60,109 nucleotides of DNA. Origin: Rhodobacteraceae bacterium Alg231-04 (GTDB taxonomy: Bacteria; Pseudomonadota; Alphaproteobacteria; Rhodobacterales; Rhodobacteraceae). The notes beneath the pieces were generated by a model that was not told the DNA's origin, did not search any database, and was given only the letters and a program-made list of their open reading frames with translations. The stretch lies in the NCBI GenBank assembly GCA_900143635.1, contig FREY01000017.1:1-60109 (forward strand). The letters are read 5' to 3'. The position numbers and the translations under genes are program-made. This document shows, piece after piece, positions 1 to 7,055 of this stretch (the stretch's first letter is position 1; the number at the start of each line of letters is the position of its first letter).

Positions 1-2
1 AC

Positions 3-488
3 CTGGCGCTGCGCGAAGCGGGCAAGGCGCATGGTCTGAAACTCTTTGGGGCCCGCGCCGTCGACTCGATGCGCCTGGAAAAAGGCTTCCTGCACTGGAA
101 GGCAGACCTGCTGACCGAATTCGACCCCTTTGAGACAGCGCTGGACCGTTTCGTGAAGATGGACAAGGCCGATTTCATCGGCAAGGCGGCGCTGGAGAAA
201 CGTGTGGCCGAAGGCCCGCGCCAGAAACTGGTCTCGCTGAAGGTCGACGCCACCCATGCCCCCGCCCAGCCGGGCGCCTCGCTGATGGATGGCGACAAGG
301 TTGTCGGCACCATCACGTCGGGCGACTGGGGGCACCGGCTTGGCATGAACCTGGCCTATGCCTTTGTTGATCTGGCCTTTGCGTCCCCCGGCAGCACCAT
401 GATGCTGGACCTCTGCGGAGATCTCGTCGCTGCAGAGGTCATCCCAACAGGGCCATATGACCCGGACTATGCACGTATCCGGTCCTGA
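3..488 (+). CDS. C-terminal fragment of a dimethylglycine/sarcosine dehydrogenase-like protein (GcvT domain)
   Basis: The reading frame is open at the left edge, so only the last 161 codons are present. They match the end of the aminomethyltransferase (GcvT) half of FAD-GcvT fusion dehydrogenases that demethylate dimethylglycine or sarcosine and pass the methyl carbon to tetrahydrofolate. Visible family signatures are the DSMRLEKGF stretch (near residue 22), a FIGKAAL segment, and the closing pattern in which a TSGDWGHR turn is followed by a small beta barrel. Two full-length relatives in this window (35325-37727 and 37724-40114) share the RLEKG-type motif and overall order. The 3' end overlaps the start of the following regulator. 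The exact substrate cannot be read from this fragment. Confidence 0.85.
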   Translation: MALREAGKAHGLKLFGARAVDSMRLEKGFLHWKADLLTEFDPFETALDRFVKMDKADFIGKAALEKRVAEGPRQKLVSLKVDATHAPAQPGASLMDGDKVVGTITSGDWGHRLGMNLAYAFVDLAFASPGSTMMLDLCGDLVAAEVIPTGPYDPDYARIRS

Positions 489-1467
489 TGGCCAGGCGGC
501 GGTCCACGTCGCATTGCACCTTGAACCCGGCTTCGTCGCAATCGAGGCCGGGGCGGTGCAGGATGTGCTGCGTATTGCCAACCGCCACCTTGGACGCAGC
601 CAGTTTCTTTTGCAAACAACCACCAGCGCAGAAGGTGAATTGGTAGAGAGCCTGTCTGGTAGCCTTGTGCGGGCCGGGCCGGTGCACTGGAAGAAACGTG
701 TGCCCGACCATCTGATCATTGGCGGCGGGCCGGGTATTGTAGCGGCTTTGCCTGCCTTGCTGCCTGCCATTGCGCGGGCTCGATCAGGCGGAGCGCATTG
801 CTTGTTTTTGTCTGATGCGGCGGCGCAGTGGGCCAGCCGGGCAGGCCCTGATGATGTGGTGACCGCGCATTGGGAAGATCGCAGTGTTCTGGCTGAGACC
901 CGCCCCGGTTTGCCGCTGCGCGGTGGTCTTTATTCCGGCAACGGCTCGACCACGACAAGCGCTGGTATGGCCTCGACTGTGGATGTGATCCTGAACCGGC
1001 TGGTGGCGCCGGTCTCACCCAGTTTGGCGGCGGCAGTTAGCCGCAGTCTGGTTATGGAGGATATTCGCGACGGCGCCACTCTGCAGCGCCCGCTGGAGGC
1101 CGATGCGCTGGCCCCCGGACGGGCCAAGCTGCGCGACATAATCCGGCGGATGGAGGAAAACATCGAAACCCCGCTGCAGCTGAAAGATCTGGCAGAGGAT
1201 GCCGGCATGTCAGTGCGTCAGATCGAGCGAAATTTCAAAGCAATGACCGGTCGCACCCCTGCTGACTATTACCGGTGGCTGCGGCTGCGCAAAGGCAAGG
1301 CGCTGCTGGAACAGACCAGCATGAGCGTGCTGGAGGTTGCCGTAAGTTGTGGTTTTTCCAGCAATTGTGGGTTCTCGCGTGTGTTTCAGCGCGAGTTTGA
1401 TGTGCTGCCATCGGTTCTGCGGCGACAGGCGCAGAGCAAGCCTGGCAGCAGGGCGCGGCGGCGCTGA
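457..1467 (+). CDS. GlxA-family transcriptional regulator (DJ-1/PfpI-like domain plus AraC DNA-binding domain)
   Basis: A 336-residue protein. The first ~190 residues form a DJ-1/PfpI-like sensory domain (LEPGFVAIEAGAVQDVLRIAN, then LIIGGGPGI). The last ~110 residues are an AraC-type double helix-turn-helix, from about residue 228 (METPLQLKDLAEDAGMS-like helix, then VAVSCGFSSNCGFSRVFQREF). This architecture is shared with GbdR and CdhR, which activate glycine-betaine/carnitine catabolism in response to the quaternary amine. It overlaps the upstream demethylating dehydrogenase by 32 bases, so the two are translationally linked, and the context suggests methylated-amine control. Start codons at 457 and 469 are both in frame; 469 would reduce the overlap. 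The inducer is inferred only from neighbours. Confidence 0.85.
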   Translation: MTRTMHVSGPDGQAAVHVALHLEPGFVAIEAGAVQDVLRIANRHLGRSQFLLQTTTSAEGELVESLSGSLVRAGPVHWKKRVPDHLIIGGGPGIVAALPALLPAIARARSGGAHCLFLSDAAAQWASRAGPDDVVTAHWEDRSVLAETRPGLPLRGGLYSGNGSTTTSAGMASTVDVILNRLVAPVSPSLAAAVSRSLVMEDIRDGATLQRPLEADALAPGRAKLRDIIRRMEENIETPLQLKDLAEDAGMSVRQIERNFKAMTGRTPADYYRWLRLRKGKALLEQTSMSVLEVAVSCGFSSNCGFSRVFQREFDVLPSVLRRQAQSKPGSRARRR

Positions 1468-1483
1468 CACGGTGGACAAAGAA

Positions 1484-1507
1484 CGGGCCGGGGAAATCCC
1501 CGGCCCG
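1484..1507. terminator. Bidirectional hairpin terminator
   Basis: A perfect 10-base-pair GC stem (CGGGCCGGGG against CCCCGGCCCG) with an AAAT loop sits between two convergent genes, 16 bases after the regulator stop and 30 bases from the formaldehyde dehydrogenase stop. On the minus strand it is followed by a T-rich stretch (TTCTTT). The plus-strand side has only a weak T run. Confidence 0.75.
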
Positions 1508-1537
1508 CAATTGCTTCGCAAAACACGGAATGGGCGA

Positions 1538-2653
1538 TCAGAACTCCACCACAGCACGGATCGATTTGCCCGCGTGCATCAGCTCAAACCCTTCGTTGAT
1601 CTGATCCAGCGTCAGCTTGTGCGTGATCATCGGATCGATCTCGATCTTGCCGTCCATGTACCAATCAACAATTTTCGGAACGTCTGTGCGACCGGAGGCG
1701 CCGCCAAAGGCGGTGCCGCGCCAGCTGCGCCCTGTCACCAGCTGGAAGGGACGGGTGGAAATCTCGGCACCAGCCGGCGCCACACCGATGATGATGCTTT
1801 CGCCCCAGCCCTTGTGGGCCGCTTCCAGCGCGGTGCGCATGACATTGACGTTGCCGGTGGCATCAAAGGTGTAATCCGCGCCACCACCGGTGAGCTCTAC
1901 CAGATGGGCAACCAGATCGCCGTCCACTTCGGCCGGGTTCACAAAGTCGGTCATGCCAAAGTGCGTGGCCATCTCAACCTTGCCGGGGTTCAGGTCGACA
2001 CCAACAATCTGGTCCGCACCGGCCAGTTTCAGGCCCTGGATCACGTTCAGGCCAATGCCGCCCAGACCAAAGACAATCGCGGTGGAGCCGATTTCGACCT
2101 TGGCGGTGTTGATCACCGCACCGATGCCGGTGGTGACGCCGCAGCCGATGTAGCAGATCTTGTCAAACGGCGCGTCTTTGCGAACCTTGGCCAGCGCAAT
2201 TTCCGGCACCACGGTGTGATTGGCAAAGGTCGAGCAGCCCATGTAGTGGTGGATCGGCGTGCCATCCATCATCGAGAACCGGGTGGAACCGTCGGGCAGC
2301 AGGCCCGCGCCTTGGGTCGAGCGGATCGCCTGACACAGGTTGGTTTTCGGGTTGAGACAGTAGTCGCACTCGCGGCATTCCGGCGTGTAAAGCGGGATCA
2401 CGTGATCACCCACTTCCAGGCTGGTCACACCTTCGCCAACTTCGATCACGATACCTGCGCCTTCGTGGCCCAGAATGGCCGGGAAGATGCCCTCGGGATC
2501 GTCGCCGGAACGGGTGAACTCATCGGTGTGGCACAGGCCGGTGGCTTTGATTTCAACCAGAACTTCACCCGCTTTCGGGCCTTCCAGGTTCACATCCATC
2601 ACCTCGAGCGGTTTGCCCGGAGCAACGGCGACGGCGGCGCGCGTTTTCATCAT
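1538..2653 (-). CDS. frmA: S-(hydroxymethyl)glutathione dehydrogenase / class III alcohol dehydrogenase
   Basis: A 371-residue zinc alcohol dehydrogenase of the glutathione-dependent formaldehyde dehydrogenase class. It oxidises S-hydroxymethylglutathione to S-formylglutathione with NAD in the cytoplasm. The catalytic zinc ligands are C41 (GLCHTDEF), H63-E64 (GHEGAG) and the later CGVTTG cysteine. The structural zinc site is C93-x2-C96-x2-C99-x7-C107. The nucleotide fold is marked by FGLGGIGL. Length is typical of the class. Tandem ATG codons begin it, with AGGAA about 10 bases upstream. No S-formylglutathione hydrolase is adjacent. The window holds several demethylating oxidoreductases that could release formaldehyde, so a detoxifying link is plausible but inferred. 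Confidence 0.95.
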   Translation of the reverse strand: MMKTRAAVAVAPGKPLEVMDVNLEGPKAGEVLVEIKATGLCHTDEFTRSGDDPEGIFPAILGHEGAGIVIEVGEGVTSLEVGDHVIPLYTPECRECDYCLNPKTNLCQAIRSTQGAGLLPDGSTRFSMMDGTPIHHYMGCSTFANHTVVPEIALAKVRKDAPFDKICYIGCGVTTGIGAVINTAKVEIGSTAIVFGLGGIGLNVIQGLKLAGADQIVGVDLNPGKVEMATHFGMTDFVNPAEVDGDLVAHLVELTGGGADYTFDATGNVNVMRTALEAAHKGWGESIIIGVAPAGAEISTRPFQLVTGRSWRGTAFGGASGRTDVPKIVDWYMDGKIEIDPMITHKLTLDQINEGFELMHAGKSIRAVVEF

Positions 2654-2941
2654 CTGTAGGTTCCTTCGTCTCTGCTGTTGTTCGCCGGGTTTTATGAACC
2701 CGTGCGTGGCGCGGCAGCTACAGGGTAAAATATGCCGCTGCCTGCCAATATGCCCGTTTGTCTATTCCTGCCCCGCAAAGGGTGCTGCATCAGCGTTACA
2801 GAAGCAGATGCGGCCACGCAAGCTGCGGGGACAAGGCCAGTCTAGCAAATTCGACGCCCCTGTTGAGCGGCATTTGCGGCACTGATTTTCCTGCCAACGC
2901 CATTCCCGCCAAAAAGCCGCAGGAAATTGGCCTAAACGTTC
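2654..2941. other. Intergenic region between frmA and copA
   Basis: About 290 bases between divergent genes. It must contain the frmA promoter, but I could not assign -35 and -10 boxes with confidence. A short dyad CGGGTT-N5-AACCCG lies at 2686-2702, about 33 bases upstream of the frmA start, and could be a leader hairpin or operator. No convincing small gene is seen. Confidence 0.4.
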
Positions 2942-2972
2942 TTGACCTTCCCCTTGCTGGAACCTCCATATG
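2942..2972 (+). promoter_or_regulatory. CueR-controlled copA promoter
   Basis: A -35 box TTGACC (2942-2947) and a -10-like CATATG (2967-2972) are separated by 19 bases, the overlong spacer typical of MerR-family promoters. The spacer carries CCTTCCCCTTGCTGGAA (2946-2962), which from memory is almost identical to the Escherichia coli copA CueR operator; the right half-site is weaker (CC instead of GG). The cueR-like gene at the end of the same operon is the obvious regulator. Because the -10 box covers the ATG at 2970, that ATG cannot be the translation start of copA. Confidence 0.88.
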
Positions 2973-3005
2973 CACCCACATTGGAAAGATCCGAGGGCGT
3001 TTCCC

Positions 3006-5492
3006 ATGTCTGCACATCACGCGATTTCCTTGACGGTTACCGGCCTGAACTGCGCTGGCTGCGCGGGCCGTGCTGAGCGCGCGTTGGCCGCCGCTGAAGG
3101 GGTGGAGAGCGCCGCTGTCAATTTGGCCTCGGCCACCGCAGAGGTGCGCGGCGGCGAGGGGTTGCAGGCGACAAGGCTTGCAAAAGCCCTGTCCGATGCC
3201 GGCTATCCGGCGGCTGAAACCACAACACGGCTGGTGCTGGAGGGGCTGAGCTGCGCCTCCTGCGTTGCACGGGTCGAAGGCGCGCTGCAGGCGGTGCCGG
3301 GGGTGCTGGACACCTCGGTCAATCTTGCCGATGGCACGGCCTTGATACGCTCCCTTGAGGGCAGCTCCAACAGCCAGCAACTGGCCGCAGCCGTCAAATC
3401 CACAGGCTATGGTGCGCGGGCCGATGAGGATGCGGGGGCCGACGCAGAGGACGCGGCTGCGCAGCGGCAGGCGGTTGAAATTGCAGCTCTGAAGCGGGAC
3501 ACATTTGTCGCTGGTATTCTGACGCTGCCGGTGTTTCTGATCGAAATGGGGGGCCATTTGATTCCGGCCCTGCACCATTGGGTGGCGGCGAATTTGGGCA
3601 CTCAAAACAGCTATCTTTTGCAATTTCTGCTGACCTCGGCGGTGTTGATTGGGCCGGGGCGTCAGTTCTATACCAAGGGTTTCCCGGCATTGCTGCGCGG
3701 CGCGCCAGATATGAACGCGCTTGTCGCTCTGGGCACGGCGGCGGCCTATCTGTTTTCACTGGTCGCGACCTTTGCGCCCGCCCTGCTGCCCGTCGGCACC
3801 GCCAATGTCTATTTTGAGGCGGCGGCGGTTATTGTGGTGCTGATCCTCATGGGCCGCTGGATGGAGGCCCGTGCCAAGGGCCGGACCGGCGCAGCGATCC
3901 GTCGGCTGGCGGGGTTGCAGGCAAAGACCGCGCTGGTCGTCCGCAAGGATGAAGTGGTGGATGTACCCGTGGCCGAGGTGCAGCCCGGCGATTTGGTCCG
4001 CACCCGTCCGGGCGAAAGGTTCGCGGTCGACGGAACGGTACAGATCGGCACCTCCTATGTCGATGAAAGCATGATCACCGGAGAGCCGGTGCCGCAGCTG
4101 AAATCGACTGGTGATGACGTCACCGCCGGCACGGTCAACGGCAATGGCGCGCTGGATGTCACCGCGCTGCGCACCGGGTCTGAGACGGCGCTGGCGCAGA
4201 TCATCCGCATGGTCGGGCAGGCGCAGGGGGCCAAGCTGCCGGTGCAAAGCCTGGTGGACCGGATCACGCTCTGGTTTGTGCCAGCCGTAATTGCGGCTGC
4301 GGTGCTGACGGTTCTGGTCTGGGCGGTGTTTGGCCCGGCACCTGCGCTGTCCTTGGCGCTGGTGGCGGGTGTTTCTGTACTGATCATTGCCTGTCCCTGT
4401 GCGATGGGGCTGGCGACGCCGGCAGCCATTATGGCTGGCATCGGCCGCGCCGCCGAACTGGGTGTCTTGTTTCGCAAAGGCGACGCGCTGCAGCGGCTGG
4501 AGGGCGTGAGGGTGATCGCTCTGGACAAGACCGGAACCCTGACCGAAGGACGGCCCGAACTGACTTCGCTGCACTGTGCCAAAGGCGTTGTCCGCGAGGA
4601 CATCCTGCGCCTCACCGCCGCCGCGGAAGCGCAATCCGAACATCCCATTGCGCGGGCCCTGGTTGCGGCTGCAGGCCCCGGTCTGCCTGCCGCAACCAAG
4701 GTGGAGGCCATTCCCGGCTTTGGTCTGTCTGCCGTGGTGGAGGGTCATCGGCTATTGGTTGGGGCTGACCGGTTGATGGCGCGGGATGGGGTTTCCCTTC
4801 AGGGGCTGGATGAGACGGCCGTACAATTGGCTGAGGCAGGAGAGACCCCGCTCTATGCGGCTGTTGATGGCCAGATCGCGGCCCTTTTCGGGGTCTCTGA
4901 CCCGATAAAACCGGGCAGCCGTGCGGCGGTGGATGCCTTTCATGCCAGAGGTCTGAAAGTCGCAATGCTGACCGGGGACAATCCGCGCACCGCTCAGGCC
5001 ATTGCCGCGAGGCTGGGCATTGATAAGGTGCGGGCAGGCCTGCTGCCCGGCGAAAAGGCCGGCATTCTGCAAGAGCTGCAGGATCGTTTCGGACCCGCAG
5101 CCTTTGCTGGCGATGGCATCAATGACGCGCCGGCACTGGCCACCGCCGAGGCGGGTATTGCCATCGGCACCGGCACCGATGTGGCAATCGAGGCCGCCGA
5201 TGTGGTTTTGATGACGGGTGACCTGCGCGGCGTGGTCAATGCACTGGCTGTCAGCCGTGCCACCATGCGAAACATTCGCCAGAACCTCGTCTGGGCCTTT
5301 GGCTACAACATCCTGCTGATCCCTGTTGCGGCAGGGGTGCTTTTTCCCTTTGGCGGTCCGATGCTGTCGCCGATGCTGGCGGCCGGCGCCATGGCCCTAT
5401 CCAGTGTGTTTGTCGTTACCAATGCTTTGCGGCTCAGCCGGATGAAACCCGTCATTGCCGCCACTGTGTCTGAAACTGAGGTGCGCCCATGA
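3006..5492 (+). CDS. copA: Copper-exporting P1B-type ATPase
   Basis: An 828-residue heavy-metal P-type ATPase that pumps Cu(I) out of the cytoplasm. Two N-terminal heavy-metal-associated domains carry GLNC16AGC19 and GLSC83ASC86. Then follow the transmembrane bundle, the TGEPVP actuator loop, the ion-binding C463-P-C465 in a membrane helix, the phosphorylation motif D507-KTGTLT, a SEHPIA nucleotide-binding motif and GDGINDAPAL. CPC plus the two CxxC domains indicates Cu(I)/Ag(I) rather than Zn/Cd. I start it at the ATG at 3006 because the upstream in-frame ATG at 2970 lies inside the -10 box; a GAGGG sequence precedes 3006. It overlaps the regulator gene by 4 bases (ATGA). Confidence 0.95.
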   Translation: MSAHHAISLTVTGLNCAGCAGRAERALAAAEGVESAAVNLASATAEVRGGEGLQATRLAKALSDAGYPAAETTTRLVLEGLSCASCVARVEGALQAVPGVLDTSVNLADGTALIRSLEGSSNSQQLAAAVKSTGYGARADEDAGADAEDAAAQRQAVEIAALKRDTFVAGILTLPVFLIEMGGHLIPALHHWVAANLGTQNSYLLQFLLTSAVLIGPGRQFYTKGFPALLRGAPDMNALVALGTAAAYLFSLVATFAPALLPVGTANVYFEAAAVIVVLILMGRWMEARAKGRTGAAIRRLAGLQAKTALVVRKDEVVDVPVAEVQPGDLVRTRPGERFAVDGTVQIGTSYVDESMITGEPVPQLKSTGDDVTAGTVNGNGALDVTALRTGSETALAQIIRMVGQAQGAKLPVQSLVDRITLWFVPAVIAAAVLTVLVWAVFGPAPALSLALVAGVSVLIIACPCAMGLATPAAIMAGIGRAAELGVLFRKGDALQRLEGVRVIALDKTGTLTEGRPELTSLHCAKGVVREDILRLTAAAEAQSEHPIARALVAAAGPGLPAATKVEAIPGFGLSAVVEGHRLLVGADRLMARDGVSLQGLDETAVQLAEAGETPLYAAVDGQIAALFGVSDPIKPGSRAAVDAFHARGLKVAMLTGDNPRTAQAIAARLGIDKVRAGLLPGEKAGILQELQDRFGPAAFAGDGINDAPALATAEAGIAIGTGTDVAIEAADVVLMTGDLRGVVNALAVSRATMRNIRQNLVWAFGYNILLIPVAAGVLFPFGGPMLSPMLAAGAMALSSVFVVTNALRLSRMKPVIAATVSETEVRP

Positions 5493-5875
5493 ATATCGGA
5501 GACGCCGCGGCCCGTGCGGGCCTGCCGGCCAAAACCATTCGCTATTACGAGGACATCGGGCTTGTTTCCCCGCGCCGGGGCGAGAATGGGTACCGGTCCT
5601 TTTCTCCCAATGATCTGCACAAGCTGGTGTTTCTGGGCCGCGCCCGGTCACTGGGGTTTTCGATCGAGGATTGTCGGTCGCTGTTGGCGCTTTACGGTGA
5701 TGAAAACCGGGCCAGCGCTGATGTGAAAACTCTGGCCCGTGCGCATCTGGCGCAGATAAGCGACAAGATCGCCGGATTGCAGGCGATGCACGCCACTTTG
5801 ACGGATCTGGTCAGCAGCTGCGCCGGTGATAGCCGACCGGACTGCCCCATTCTGAAGACCCTTTCAGACCGCTGA
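5489..5875 (+). CDS. cueR: MerR-family copper-responsive regulator
   Basis: A 128-residue protein with an N-terminal winged helix-turn-helix (MNIGDAAARAGL, then TIRYYEDIGLV), a coiled dimerisation helix and a C-terminal metal loop with C111 and C119 in the pattern CAGDSRPDCPI. A Cys pair spaced eight residues apart in this loop is the hallmark of Cu(I)/Ag(I) sensors such as CueR and HmrR. It is translationally coupled to copA, and the operator upstream of copA fits CueR, so the operon is probably autoregulated through twisting of the overlong promoter spacer. Confidence 0.93.
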   Translation: MNIGDAAARAGLPAKTIRYYEDIGLVSPRRGENGYRSFSPNDLHKLVFLGRARSLGFSIEDCRSLLALYGDENRASADVKTLARAHLAQISDKIAGLQAMHATLTDLVSSCAGDSRPDCPILKTLSDR

Positions 5876-6086
5876 TCAAAATCCCTGTTCAAGGCATTTT
5901 ATGCAGCGCGACCCGACGGTATCCGGGCCTGCATGGTGATATGCTGAATGCGGGCACCTCACAATTAGGCACCCTGCCTTCAATCTGACCGCGTTTTAGC
6001 CCTAAAATGTGCACAGTCTTGCGGCTATATCGTACACAGGCACGCACGGGTCACACGCGGCGGCATATGAGGCAAGGCACGACAGT

Positions 6087-6977
6087 TTGGCACAGAAGGT
6101 CAATATCACACTGCAGATCGGCACGTTATTCGACGGATCGGATAATCTGCATCATTCGCTGCGTAAGAATCTGCCGCTGTTAAAGCGGCTCGACGTGCTT
6201 GTTCCAAAGCCACATTGGTACACCGACCGGCTGATGAACCTTGTGGCTGAGCTGGCAGGCGCGCCGGCGGACAAAGAACAGCTTGTGGAACTATGGGCAG
6301 ACCTGCGCAATGCCCAGACCGGTCACCGCACCGTGCTGAGCGAGCCACGTTTGCTGGCCAAGGAGAATGAACTGTTCGGGCGTGGGATGTTTCTGCCATC
6401 CGGCCATCGCCGCCCAACGATGGTGCGCAGCAGTTTTGGCGCGGAGATCAACACAGAGTTTTTTCTGAGCCTGCGCAACCCTGCAAGCTTGGTCGATGCG
6501 GCCCTGCGCCATTTCGACTCGCGTGATCTGGACGGGTTGTTGGTCGGCACTGATCCGTTTTCAATCCGTTGGTCGGATGTGATTGCCCGTCTGCGCACGG
6601 AAAACCCGGCAAGCCCTATTGTTGTCTGGATGAAAGAAGAACAGCCCTATGCCTGGCCGCAGCTCATGCATATGGCGGCTGGATTTCATGGGCCAGTGAT
6701 GACCAGCGGTGTGGCCGATGCGGTTGCCAGCGTCCTGCGCCCCGAGGTGGCGACCCATCTTGAAGCCTATCTGAAGAAATACGACAATTACGATCCCGAG
6801 TTCCTGGCCCGCGCGTTTGAGCATTTCGCTCAGAAATATGCGGCGCCTGACCAGCGGGTCGAGGTCATCGACGTGCCCGGTTGGTCTGCGCAGACCGTTT
6901 CTGATCTGACTGCGGCCTATATGGAAGATCTGGACGCTGTTTCGCGGATTGAGGGCATCACCTTCTTGTCTGCATGA
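6087..6977 (+). CDS. Protein of unknown function, upstream of a glycosyltransferase
   Basis: I do not recognise this family. From the proposed TTG start at 6087 it has 296 residues. The frame is open further upstream to a GTG at 6009, but those extra residues look non-coding, and GAGGCAAGG lies 9 bases before 6087. It is soluble, without signal peptide or membrane helices. Possible landmarks are an N-terminal strand (VNITLQIGTL), a FLSLRNPASLVDAAL segment loosely reminiscent of sulfotransferase PAPS-binding regions, and a conserved-looking C-terminus rich in Tyr, Asp and Phe. It precedes the glycosyltransferase by 78 bases on the same strand, so a shared surface-glycan role is possible but unproven. 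Confidence 0.6.
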   Translation: MAQKVNITLQIGTLFDGSDNLHHSLRKNLPLLKRLDVLVPKPHWYTDRLMNLVAELAGAPADKEQLVELWADLRNAQTGHRTVLSEPRLLAKENELFGRGMFLPSGHRRPTMVRSSFGAEINTEFFLSLRNPASLVDAALRHFDSRDLDGLLVGTDPFSIRWSDVIARLRTENPASPIVVWMKEEQPYAWPQLMHMAAGFHGPVMTSGVADAVASVLRPEVATHLEAYLKKYDNYDPEFLARAFEHFAQKYAAPDQRVEVIDVPGWSAQTVSDLTAAYMEDLDAVSRIEGITFLSA

Positions 6978-7055
6978 TCTGGCGTTGCTACCACATCTGG
7001 TAAGGTTAACCCTTTGGACGGGCGGCTTCAGGCTGTGCCGGGTCAGGATTGAAAC

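Noticed and set aside
1349-2659. A 436-codon plus-strand frame covering frmA
   Set aside because: frmA on the minus strand has all zinc ligands; this frame also crosses the bidirectional terminator.
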